Source of the DNA: Chitinophaga sp.
GTDB lineage: Bacteria > Bacteroidota > Bacteroidia > Chitinophagales > Chitinophagaceae
NCBI RefSeq assembly: GCF_019236475.1
Contig: NZ_JAFAIX010000013.1
Span: 496,001 to 560,000, forward strand
Reading direction: 5' to 3'
Length of the DNA stretch: 64,000 nucleotides
The notes under the pieces were generated by a model. The model did no database searches. It was given only the letters and a program-made list of their open reading frames with translations, and was not told where the DNA came from. How positions within the stretch are numbered: the first letter of the stretch is position 1; every line of letters begins with the position of its first letter. The position numbers and the translations under genes were made by a program. Positions 16,547 to 24,210 of the stretch are shown here, one piece after another.

Positions 16547-16809
16547 TTCTCGCAAAGTCGCAAAGGAATGCGCAGCGTCGCAAAGGAAATTTTGATGTTT
16601 TATTGTATTATGTTTGATTATAATACAACTTTCCTACTCAAGGATATATATCTACATATATAAAGCATTATATAATAAAATATTACATAATAATTTCTGC
16701 TGCTTTGTTGCTTTGTAGTTTATGCTGCTTTGCGAGCTGATACATTCTTTCTAATCGCGCCAAGGCGCCATTTGCGTCTTTGCGCATTCCCTTGCGTCTT
16801 TGCGAGAAA
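16547..16809. mobile_element. MITE-like element with TTTCTCGCAAAG inverted ends
   Basis: About 263 bp bounded by near-perfect inverted repeats: left tttctcgcaaagtcgcaaag + gaatgcgc (from 16547), and the right end, read in complement, tttctcgcaaagacgcaagg + gaatgcgc (to 16809). The first 28 bases differ at two positions. The interior is AT-rich and non-coding. No transposase and no clear target duplication are seen, so it is either a MITE or a paired dispersed repeat. The right end runs straight into the folD promoter. Confidence 0.5.
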
Positions 16810-16815
16810 AAAACC

Positions 16816-16823
16816 TACCTTTG
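16816..16823 (+). promoter_or_regulatory. Putative -7 box abutting folD
   Basis: TACCTTTG ends 3 nt before the folD ATG. A CTTG at 16791-16794, inside the right inverted repeat, lies 21 bp upstream and could act as the -33 element. If so, the repeat supplies half of the promoter. Confidence 0.45.
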
Positions 16824-16826
16824 CGC

Positions 16827-17714
16827 ATGCAAATTTTAGACGGTAAACATGTTTCTGAGGCTATCAAAGCCCAATTAGCTGCTTCAGTGGCTGAATTAAA
16901 GGCTGCTGGCAAAAAAGTTCCTCACCTGGCAGCGATCCTGGTAGGAAACAATCCTGCCAGCGAGACCTACGTTGCTTCCAAAGTAAAGTCATGTGCAGAA
17001 TGCGGTTATAACTCCACCCTCCTGCGTTTTGATGAGCAAATTTCTGAAAAGCACCTGCTGGACCAGATCATCCTGCTCAACGAAAATCCAGATATCGATG
17101 GTATCCTGGTACAATTGCCTTTACCTAAGCATATCAGCGAAGAACTGGTGATCAACACCATTGATCCTAGTAAAGATGTGGACGGCTTCCATCCCATGAA
17201 CGTGGGTAAAATGGTAAGTGGCCTGCCTGCATTCATTCCTGCTACCCCTTATGGTATCATGCTGATGCTGGAACACTACAACGTGCCTACCAAAGGTAAA
17301 CATGCGGTAGTGATAGGTCGCAGCCATATTGTTGGTACGCCGATCAGCATCCTGCTGAGCCGCAATACCAATCCTGGTAACTGCACCGTAACGCTCACGC
17401 ACTCCCAGACACATAACCTGCCTGAAATTTGCCGCCAGGCAGATATCATCGTAGCCGCTATTGGTAAGCCTAACTTCGTTACCGCTGATATGGTAAAAGA
17501 AGGTGCCGTAATCGTAGACGTTGGTATCAACCGCGTAGCAGATGCTAGCAAGAAAAGTGGTTTCCGCCTCATCGGTGACGTGAAATATGATGAAGTTGCT
17601 CCTAAATGCAGCTATATCACTCCCGTTCCAGGTGGCGTAGGACCTATGACCATTGCAGCATTGCTGAAAAACACCTACCTGGCCTGTATTGGTCAGAAAG
17701 GTGGTATGAATTAA
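16827..17714 (+). CDS. folD: Methylenetetrahydrofolate dehydrogenase/cyclohydrolase
   Basis: Bifunctional enzyme interconverting 5,10-methylene-THF, 5,10-methenyl-THF and 10-formyl-THF in one-carbon metabolism. Motifs: SETYVASKVKSCAECGY with the catalytic Lys, GILVQLPLPKHI, the NADP-binding VIGRSHIVGTPISILL, and PVPGGVGPMTIAALLKNT near the end. The start is ATG 16827 (MQILDGKHV), giving 295 residues; the frame is open to a TTG at 16800 inside the repeat. queE follows 41 bp later on the same strand. Confidence 0.96.
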   Translation: MQILDGKHVSEAIKAQLAASVAELKAAGKKVPHLAAILVGNNPASETYVASKVKSCAECGYNSTLLRFDEQISEKHLLDQIILLNENPDIDGILVQLPLPKHISEELVINTIDPSKDVDGFHPMNVGKMVSGLPAFIPATPYGIMLMLEHYNVPTKGKHAVVIGRSHIVGTPISILLSRNTNPGNCTVTLTHSQTHNLPEICRQADIIVAAIGKPNFVTADMVKEGAVIVDVGINRVADASKKSGFRLIGDVKYDEVAPKCSYITPVPGGVGPMTIAALLKNTYLACIGQKGGMN

Positions 17715-17755
17715 CAGGTTCCGCAAAAAAGACGGACCTTTGCAGGGTTATAACA

Positions 17756-18379
17756 ATGTCAGTAATTACTTCAAATATCGCCAACACCCTGCCTGTGATG
17801 GAGCGCTTCTACACCATTCAAGGGGAAGGTCTCTATCAGGGCAGAGCTGCCTATTTCATCCGTCTTGGCGGATGCGATGTAGGCTGCCATTGGTGCGACG
17901 TAAAAGATAGCTGGGATGCGGATAAACACCCGCAACTGACCATAGATAATATCGTCAGTGAAGCGGCTTCCTATCCTGGCCGTATAGCCGTTATTACCGG
18001 TGGAGAACCGCTGCTCCACCAGTTGGATGGCCTTACCAAGGCCTTACACAAACAAGGTTTCCGTACACATATGGAAACCTCCGGCTCCTCCCCTCTCAGT
18101 GGCAACTGGGACTGGATTACGCTGTCGCCAAAAAAATTCAAAGCGCCCCTTCCGGAAGTATGTAATGCTGCTAGCGAACTGAAAGTAGTGATCTTCAACA
18201 AATCAGATTTCGCCTGGGCAGAAAAACATGCTGCTATGGTCGGCAAAAACTGTCGCCTTTACTTGCAGCCCGAATGGAGCAAGAGCGCGGAAATGCTCCC
18301 GCTCATCATCGATTACATCAAGGACAACCCGCAATGGCAACTGTCGTTGCAGGTACACAAGTATATCAACGTTCCTTAA
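17756..18379 (+). CDS. queE: 7-carboxy-7-deazaguanine synthase
   Basis: Radical SAM enzyme that contracts 6-carboxy-tetrahydropterin to CDG, a step in queuosine (and 7-deazaguanine) synthesis. The cluster motif is RLGGCDVGCHWCDVKDSW, a Cx3Cx2C arrangement at about residues 35-50, followed by ITGGEPLLHQ and HMETSGS. 207 residues from ATG 17756 matches the short QueE type. It is 41 bp downstream of folD, so likely co-transcribed, and ends with a clear terminator. QueD, the previous enzyme, is encoded at 57206. Confidence 0.93.
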   Translation: MSVITSNIANTLPVMERFYTIQGEGLYQGRAAYFIRLGGCDVGCHWCDVKDSWDADKHPQLTIDNIVSEAASYPGRIAVITGGEPLLHQLDGLTKALHKQGFRTHMETSGSSPLSGNWDWITLSPKKFKAPLPEVCNAASELKVVIFNKSDFAWAEKHAAMVGKNCRLYLQPEWSKSAEMLPLIIDYIKDNPQWQLSLQVHKYINVP

Positions 18380-18387
18380 AAGTTTAG

Positions 18388-18416
18388 TCCCCGGTTACCC
18401 ACCGGGGATTTTTCTT
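18388..18416 (+). terminator. Rho-independent terminator after queE
   Basis: Arms tccccggt and accgggga with a short loop, followed by tttttctttt on the plus strand. It starts 9 bp past the queE stop. Confidence 0.85.
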
Positions 18417-18453
18417 TTAAATAAACATCCTATTTTCACGTTGTATTATTGCT

Positions 18454-20343
18454 ATGAAAAAATCCTTTCTGCTGTTACTCACAGCTTTCCTATCGGTCAT
18501 GCAGTTGCATGCTCAGTTCGTAACGTCTGAGAATGCCCCTAAAAAGGCAAAAGCGGCGTTCGACAAAGCACAAGCTGCCATCAGTACCTACAACACCAAA
18601 GAGGCGATTCCCTTCCTGAAAGAGGCCATTACCATTGCCCCTAATTACCTCGATGCATACGGCCAACTAGGTATGTGCTACCTGGAAACCAAAGACTATA
18701 AAGACGCGGTAACTACTTTTAATCGCTATAAACAACTGGATAGCGCCAGTTTACGCCAAGTAATGCTGCCCTATTCCCGTGCCCTCGCTGGTACCGGCGA
18801 TTTCCAGGGCGCGCTGCAACTGGTTAATCGGTATATCGCAGGATCTAAAGTGAGTAATAAAAACGCGGAAAAGCTGAAAGCGAACTATGAATTCGCGGTG
18901 AGCCATCAGAAAGAAATCCCATTTCATCCACAAAACCTCGGTGATCATATCAACAGCAGCGATCCCGAGTACTTTCCGTCTCTCACTATCGACGGTAAAA
19001 CATTGGTATTCACCAGAAGAGTGAATGGCCGCAATGAGGATTTCTATATCAGTCACCGCGATAGCACCGGCGGATGGAGCCCAGCCAAAGACATGGGAGA
19101 GCCTATAAATACCTCGTTTAATGAAGGCGCACAACATATTTCACAAGATGGCACCATTCTTTTATACACTGGTTGCGATTTTCCGGAAGGCAAAGGAAGC
19201 TGTGACCTTTATATTTCCCATAAAACAAGCAACGGCTGGACAAAACCGCAAAACCTCGGCGCGCCTATAAATACTCGCGACTGGGAGTCGCAGCCCTCGC
19301 TGACTGCCGATAATCAAACGCTTTATTTTGCCCGCGAAACACCTACAAATGGTTCCGATATTTTCGTTTCACATCTGCTGCCAAACGGCCGCTGGAGCGA
19401 ACCGGAGAGTGTTGGTCCTAATATCAATACCAAAGGCAGAGAAACCACACCTTTTATTCACGCCGACGGACAAACGCTGTATTTCGCATCGAACGGACTT
19501 CCCGGCTATGGCGGACTTGACATCTACTATTCCCGCAAACAGCCCGATGGTAGCTGGGGCCCCGCTGTGAACCTCGGCTATCCCATTAATACCATCGACG
19601 AAGAAGGAACGCTGATTGTAGATGCCAGCGGGAAAACGGCTTATTTCGCATCCGACAGGGCCGAGGGAAAAGGCTCCCTGGACATCTATAGTTTTGAATT
19701 GTATCCAGAAGCAAGACCATTGCAAACCTTGTATGTAAAAGGATTTGTGTACGATAGCGTAACCCAGGCAAGACTGCCCGCCAATGTGGATGTGATTGAA
19801 TTACAAGGCGGCACACAAGTAGCGCGATTTACCACCTTAGAAAACGGCGAATTCCTAGCGCCATTACCGGTTGGCAAAGATTATGCATTTCATGTGAGCA
19901 AGAAAGGATACCTGTTTTATTCTGATAATTTCTCCTTGAAAGAACATAATCCAGATCATCCGTTTGAGAAGAATATACCATTGCAACCACTTGCCGCAAA
20001 TGCCAGTATCGTGTTACATAACATCTTCTTCGACACCAAGCAATATGTGCTAAAACCCGCATCCGTATTGGAAATGGATAAACTAGTACGACTCTTAAAT
20101 GAAAACCCGACATTGAAAATTGAGATTGCCGGTCATACGGATAATGTAGGTTCGGAGAAAGATAATCAGTTGCTCTCTGAAAACAGGGCCAAAGCAGTTG
20201 TACAGTATCTTGTACAACATGGCATCGATGCCAAACGCTTAAGCAGTAAGGGTTATGGAAAATCGCAGCCCGTTGCTACCAATGATACAGAGGAAGGCAG
20301 AGCTACCAACAGAAGAACAGTTTTCAAAGTTATTAGTTTGTAA
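18454..20343 (+). CDS. PorE-like TPR / beta-propeller / OmpA C-terminal protein
   Basis: Exported cell-envelope protein. Order of parts: signal peptide (about 1-20, LHAQ), TPR-like helices (about 30-145), PD40/WD40-type propeller repeats (about 155-420; recurring forms such as YFASDRAEGKGSLDIY and NLGAPINT), a carboxypeptidase-regulatory-type beta domain (about 425-510), and an OmpA-like peptidoglycan-binding domain with EIAGHTDNVGSEKDNQLLSE and NRRT (about 515-629). This matches PorE, an accessory type IX secretion protein that ties the machine to peptidoglycan. PorE is described as a lipoprotein; this one has no lipobox. Similar paralogues are common in the phylum, so orthology is likely but unproven. 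Confidence 0.8.
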   Translation: MKKSFLLLLTAFLSVMQLHAQFVTSENAPKKAKAAFDKAQAAISTYNTKEAIPFLKEAITIAPNYLDAYGQLGMCYLETKDYKDAVTTFNRYKQLDSASLRQVMLPYSRALAGTGDFQGALQLVNRYIAGSKVSNKNAEKLKANYEFAVSHQKEIPFHPQNLGDHINSSDPEYFPSLTIDGKTLVFTRRVNGRNEDFYISHRDSTGGWSPAKDMGEPINTSFNEGAQHISQDGTILLYTGCDFPEGKGSCDLYISHKTSNGWTKPQNLGAPINTRDWESQPSLTADNQTLYFARETPTNGSDIFVSHLLPNGRWSEPESVGPNINTKGRETTPFIHADGQTLYFASNGLPGYGGLDIYYSRKQPDGSWGPAVNLGYPINTIDEEGTLIVDASGKTAYFASDRAEGKGSLDIYSFELYPEARPLQTLYVKGFVYDSVTQARLPANVDVIELQGGTQVARFTTLENGEFLAPLPVGKDYAFHVSKKGYLFYSDNFSLKEHNPDHPFEKNIPLQPLAANASIVLHNIFFDTKQYVLKPASVLEMDKLVRLLNENPTLKIEIAGHTDNVGSEKDNQLLSENRAKAVVQYLVQHGIDAKRLSSKGYGKSQPVATNDTEEGRATNRRTVFKVISL

Positions 20344-20365
20344 GACGACAACTGCTCTAAATAAA

Positions 20366-20398
20366 AAATCCCCACAAATCATGGATTTGCGGGGATTT
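20366..20398. terminator. Bidirectional terminator between convergent genes
   Basis: 15-bp arms aaatccccacaaatc and complement (one G-U pair) with loop ATG. It serves the PorE-like gene on the plus strand and the phosphatase on the minus strand. Confidence 0.75.
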
Positions 20399-20411
20399 CA
20401 CTTTTATGGTA

Positions 20412-21224
20412 TTAGTAGTTTCTTAGTTTCGATTTCATGATGGAATCTTTCTGTTGTTCCGTCAGTTTGTATTGAAAATTGTAAAGTGCTCCTTCCCAAT
20501 CGCCGTACATGGGATTAGGTAATACAATATATTTGGAACCGAAGTTAGGAGCGGCTTTCAGGGCAGCGGCGTTTCTCTCTTCGTAAGGTTTTTTATCGAA
20601 GATGTTGGAGAAGTCGCTCAGGTTATCTCCGAAGAGCAGTACGATATCATACTGCTGTAACACTTGCTGGCGGCGAGGTTCCTTACCGGAAGTAGTGGTT
20701 TTCAGCAGCAGGTGCTGATCATCCGCATATGGGAAATTATGTTTACGCAGATTAGCTAGTGTAACGGCTCTTTCCGATTCCAGTCGGTTAGTGATATAAA
20801 ATACTTGCACCCCTTTAGAGGCAGCGTATTTAAAGAATGTAGGTGCGCCAGGAACGGTATCAGCAGCGGCTTTCGCGGTCCATTCCAACCAGGTCTTCTC
20901 GTCATATCCTTTGTGGTTCAGCGCCTGATGAACAGAATACGGGCTGTTATCCAGCACTGTTTCATCGATATCCGTCACTACGGCAAGTGGTTTATCTCCT
21001 TTTGTAGCGAGATATTGATCCAGTCGCCATGCTGCCAACTGATATGCTTGCAGGCAGAGCGCCTTATATTCTCCTGACTGTTGTTGCCACAGTGCAGCCC
21101 ATGCCGCGCCTTGTGGAGTCAGTGTGGTATTACCGGCAGCAGTGTGGCTGGTAGTTGTTTGTGTAGATTTACAGGCCATCATTCCGGCGAGCAGTACAAC
21201 ACTCCAAATCCTTTTCATCATCAT
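20412..21224 (-). CDS. e(P4)-family acid phosphatase/5'-nucleotidase lipoprotein
   Basis: HAD-superfamily class C acid phosphatase anchored by lipid. The lipobox LLAGMMAC gives an acylated Cys, followed by a Thr/Ser linker. The HAD nucleophile motif is VVTDIDETVLDNSPY, then YITNRLESER (motif II) and LLFGDNLSDFSNIF (motif III/IV). In other bacteria this enzyme dephosphorylates NMN and nucleotides for uptake. Start: three adjacent ATGs at 21224, 21221 and 21218; the frame extends to a TTG at 21248 that I reject. About 270 residues. It converges on the PorE-like gene. Confidence 0.9.
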   Translation of the reverse strand: MMMKRIWSVVLLAGMMACKSTQTTTSHTAAGNTTLTPQGAAWAALWQQQSGEYKALCLQAYQLAAWRLDQYLATKGDKPLAVVTDIDETVLDNSPYSVHQALNHKGYDEKTWLEWTAKAAADTVPGAPTFFKYAASKGVQVFYITNRLESERAVTLANLRKHNFPYADDQHLLLKTTTSGKEPRRQQVLQQYDIVLLFGDNLSDFSNIFDKKPYEERNAAALKAAPNFGSKYIVLPNPMYGDWEGALYNFQYKLTEQQKDSIMKSKLRNY

Positions 21225-21245
21225 TTTATTGGCTGTTAGTTGCTG

Positions 21246-21253
21246 CAAAAATA
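21246..21253 (-). promoter_or_regulatory. Putative -7 box for the e(P4) phosphatase
   Basis: TATTTTTG on the minus strand, 21 nt before the ATG at 21224, which supports that start over the TTG at 21248. Confidence 0.5.
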
Positions 21254-21317
21254 AATCACCTGGAGAAGAAAAAACTACCGTTGATAAATTGTAATTTAAA
21301 AGGCTAAATTGTTTGTT

Positions 21318-22433
21318 ATGCCCTCCGAATTACTGTATCAGATTGCATTAACCCAAGTCCCTATGATCGGGGATGTTACCATCAGAAATTTATTGGACCA
21401 TTTTCAAAGTGCCACGGCCATCTTTCAGGCCAGGCAGCGGGAATTGGAAAGAATTGAACAGGTAGGTAGTATCAAAGCTACGGCTATCAAGCGTTTCCGG
21501 GATTTCGACAGTGCAGTCCAGGAAATGAAGTTCATAGAAAAATATGGTGTACAAGTTATTTTTTATGGAGACGACAATTATCCTATCCGGCTAAAACACT
21601 GTGCAGATGCGCCTTCACTCCTTTATTTCAAAGGTAACTCACCATTGCATGCCTCTAGGATGGTGAGTATAGTAGGTACGCGGCAACCTTCTCCATATGG
21701 CAGTAAAGTGTGTGTACAATTGGTGCAGGAGCTTTGTAAGGCAGGTATTACTATTGTGAGTGGATTAGCATATGGAATAGATATCCTCGCACATCGGACT
21801 GCGGTGGAGAAAGGATGTCCTACTATTGGCGTGTTGGCACATGGACTGGATAGGATATATCCTCCTGCGCATATGGAAATCGCTAGGGAAATGATGCACT
21901 GTGGCGGTTTACTGACGGATTATCGCAGCAAAACGCAGCCGGATAAGCAGAATTTTCCCAGGAGGAACAGGATCGTAGCGGGATTGACAGATGCTACTAT
22001 CGTCATAGAAAGTGGGCTAAAGGGAGGTTCCCTCATTACGGCAGAGCTAGCAGGAGGCTATAACCGGGATGTATTCTGCATTCCAGGTCATGTGGACGAT
22101 TGGCATGCATCCGGATGTCATGAGCTAATTCGCCAGCACAAGGCTGTATTAGTAACAGGGGCCGCCGATATCCTTCAAGCGATGAGATGGGAGGAAACTG
22201 CGGCCCGGACAGGAAGGGTGGTTCAGTCATCCCTGTTTCATACGTTGGCTCCGGAGGAGCAAACAATCATGCAACTTTTTAATAATAAGTCGCGGTTACA
22301 TTTGGAGGAGATCTATATACTGAGCCGACTAAGCGGGAGTCAAGTAGCGGCGGCCGTGTTCAATCTGGAAATGCAGCAGTTATTAAAATGCTTACCAGGG
22401 CAGCAATATGAACCTGTCAGCCCGGTGTCATGA
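21318..22433 (+). CDS. dprA: DNA-processing protein DprA
   Basis: Binds incoming single-stranded DNA and loads RecA during natural transformation. Order of parts: N-terminal SAM-like helical region (about 1-80), the Rossmann-type core with SIVGTRQPSPYGSKV, IVSGLAYGIDILAHR and FPRRNRIVAGLTDATIVIE (about 110-250), and a C-terminal winged-helix segment (about 305-365, LEEIYILSRLSGSQVAAAVFNLEM). The start is ATG 21318; a TTG at 21309 is the only upstream option. 371 residues is typical. It is divergent from the e(P4) phosphatase. No other competence gene is in the window. Confidence 0.95.
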   Translation: MPSELLYQIALTQVPMIGDVTIRNLLDHFQSATAIFQARQRELERIEQVGSIKATAIKRFRDFDSAVQEMKFIEKYGVQVIFYGDDNYPIRLKHCADAPSLLYFKGNSPLHASRMVSIVGTRQPSPYGSKVCVQLVQELCKAGITIVSGLAYGIDILAHRTAVEKGCPTIGVLAHGLDRIYPPAHMEIAREMMHCGGLLTDYRSKTQPDKQNFPRRNRIVAGLTDATIVIESGLKGGSLITAELAGGYNRDVFCIPGHVDDWHASGCHELIRQHKAVLVTGAADILQAMRWEETAARTGRVVQSSLFHTLAPEEQTIMQLFNNKSRLHLEEIYILSRLSGSQVAAAVFNLEMQQLLKCLPGQQYEPVSPVS

Positions 22434-22489
22434 TTCAGAAGATTCAGATCTGCTTAACGTGTAAATTTTATTTATTGGGGGAATAGGTG

Positions 22490-22497
22490 TATATTTG
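22490..22497 (+). promoter_or_regulatory. Putative -7 box for guaB
   Basis: TATATTTG, an exact TAnnTTTG match, 36 nt before the guaB ATG. It predicts a normal leader of roughly 30 nt. Confidence 0.5.
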
Positions 22498-22533
22498 CGT
22501 GCAATTATTTTTTAACTGACAAATAGTTGCATC

Positions 22534-24006
22534 ATGCCTGCGGGAAAATCTAAACCCAAATTTGTAGCTGACGGACTGACATTTGATGATGTACTCCTCG
22601 TTCCGGCCTACTCAGAAACACATCCAAAAGATGTAAATATCTCTACGCAATTAACAAAAACTATACGGCTCAACTTACCAATGGTTTCTGCTGCTATGGA
22701 TACTGTTACCGAAGCCAATTTGGCTATCGCCCTGGCGAGAGAGGGTGGAATTGGTATTCTCCACAAAAACATGAGTATTGAAAGACAAGCTGAAATGGTG
22801 CGTCGTGTTAAGCGTAGCGAAAGCGGTCTGATTATGGACCCTGTTACCTTAAAGCCCGATGCTACTATTGGAGAGGCTTTGAGACTCATGAAAGAGAACG
22901 GCATTGGTGGTATTCCAATCATAGATGATTCCAATAAACTGGTTGGTATCTTAACCAACAGAGACCTGCGTTTCGAAAAGAATAAAAAGCGTCTGGTAAA
23001 AGAAGTGATGACCAGCGAAAACCTGGTGACTGCTCCTGAAGGTACAGACTTGAAAAAAGCAGAAAAAATTCTCCAACAATACAAGATTGAAAAACTGCCT
23101 GTAGTGAATAAGCAGGGCAAACTGGTTGGTTTGATCACTTACCGTGACATCCTCCAGTTGACCAGCTATCCTAATGCAGTAAAAGATGAATTCGGTCGAT
23201 TGCTGGTAGGTGCTGCACTGGGTATTACGCCAGATGTACTGGATCGTGCACAGGCCCTCATCAATGTAGGTGTGGATGTAGTTTGCTTGGATAGCTCACA
23301 TGGTCACTCCATTGCAGTTATCAACACGCTGAAAAAACTGAAAAAGACTTTCCCTAAATTACAAGTAATCGCAGGTAACGTTGCTACTGCAGAAGGTGCA
23401 CTCGCCCTGGCTGCTGCTGGTGCCGACGCGGTGAAAGTAGGTGTAGGTCCTGGATCTATCTGTACTACCCGTATCGTTACTGGTGCTGGTTTCCCTCAAC
23501 TGAGCGCAGTAATGGATGCAGCAGAAGCCTTGAAAAAACAAGGTATTCCAGTTATCGCTGATGGTGGTATTCGTTATACTGGTGATATGGTGAAAGCCAT
23601 CGCTGCTGGTGCTTCTTGCATCATGGCTGGTTCTATCTTCGCTGGGGTGGAAGAAAGCCCTGGAGAAACTATCATCTACGAAGGACGTAAATTCAAATCT
23701 TACCGTGGTATGGGTTCTATCGAAGCCATGCAAGAAGGTAGTAAAGATCGTTACTTCCAAGATGAAGACGATATCAAGAAACTGGTTCCAGAAGGTATCG
23801 TAGGTCGTGTACCTTACAAAGGTTACCTGTCTGAAGTAATTCAGCAGTTTGTTGGTGGTCTTCGTGCAGGTATGGGTCTGAGCGGTTCTAAAGATGTTAA
23901 AACTTTACAGAATGCTCAATTCGTAAAAATCACTGCCGCAACCGTGAAAGAAAACCACCCGCATGATGTGGTAATCACGAAAGAAGCGCCTAACTATAGC
24001 AGATAA
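22534..24006 (+). CDS. guaB: IMP dehydrogenase
   Basis: Oxidises IMP to XMP with NAD, the committed step to GTP. The (beta/alpha)8 barrel is interrupted by two CBS domains (about 95-215; VKEVMTSENLVTAPE and LVGLITYRDI). The catalytic loop is GVGPGSICTTRIVTG with the active Cys, then VIADGGIRYTGDMVKA and the mobile flap region YRGMGSIEAM. 490 residues, complete. It has its own -7 box and a strong terminator. Confidence 0.98.
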   Translation: MPAGKSKPKFVADGLTFDDVLLVPAYSETHPKDVNISTQLTKTIRLNLPMVSAAMDTVTEANLAIALAREGGIGILHKNMSIERQAEMVRRVKRSESGLIMDPVTLKPDATIGEALRLMKENGIGGIPIIDDSNKLVGILTNRDLRFEKNKKRLVKEVMTSENLVTAPEGTDLKKAEKILQQYKIEKLPVVNKQGKLVGLITYRDILQLTSYPNAVKDEFGRLLVGAALGITPDVLDRAQALINVGVDVVCLDSSHGHSIAVINTLKKLKKTFPKLQVIAGNVATAEGALALAAAGADAVKVGVGPGSICTTRIVTGAGFPQLSAVMDAAEALKKQGIPVIADGGIRYTGDMVKAIAAGASCIMAGSIFAGVEESPGETIIYEGRKFKSYRGMGSIEAMQEGSKDRYFQDEDDIKKLVPEGIVGRVPYKGYLSEVIQQFVGGLRAGMGLSGSKDVKTLQNAQFVKITAATVKENHPHDVVITKEAPNYSR

Positions 24007-24029
24007 ACGAATACAGTTAAATATAATTG

Positions 24030-24070
24030 AACCGCAGCGGATACTAGTTATCTGCTGCGGTTTCTCGTTT
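24030..24070 (+). terminator. Rho-independent terminator after guaB
   Basis: 14-bp arms (aaccgcagcggata and complement, one mismatch), loop ctagt, followed by tttctcgttt. Confidence 0.8.
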
Positions 24071-24130
24071 TAGCACCAAGTTGTCGTGATAAAAGTAATG
24101 GCGTCACATCATCAAAAATAATATATTTAT

Positions 24131-24160
24131 AAAGGGATGCAGGCGTATCCCTTTTTGTTT
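24131..24160 (+). terminator. Second terminator before lnt
   Basis: Arms aaagggat and atcccttt, then ttgtttta. Tandem with the guaB terminator, it would insulate lnt from read-through. It could instead act in the lnt leader as an attenuator, but I see no leader ORF. Confidence 0.55.
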
Positions 24161-24210
24161 TACGGCAAAGCAAACTTATCTTCGTTGCCGTCAATTTTTC
24201 AGGTTACAAA

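Noticed and set aside
16547..16809. CGCAAAG repeats as a CRISPR-like array
   Set aside because: Units are short, few and mainly inverted, with no regular spacers or cas genes.
24131..24160. Riboswitch or attenuator in the lnt leader
   Set aside because: Only one simple stem with a T tract is seen; no alternative pairing or leader peptide is visible.
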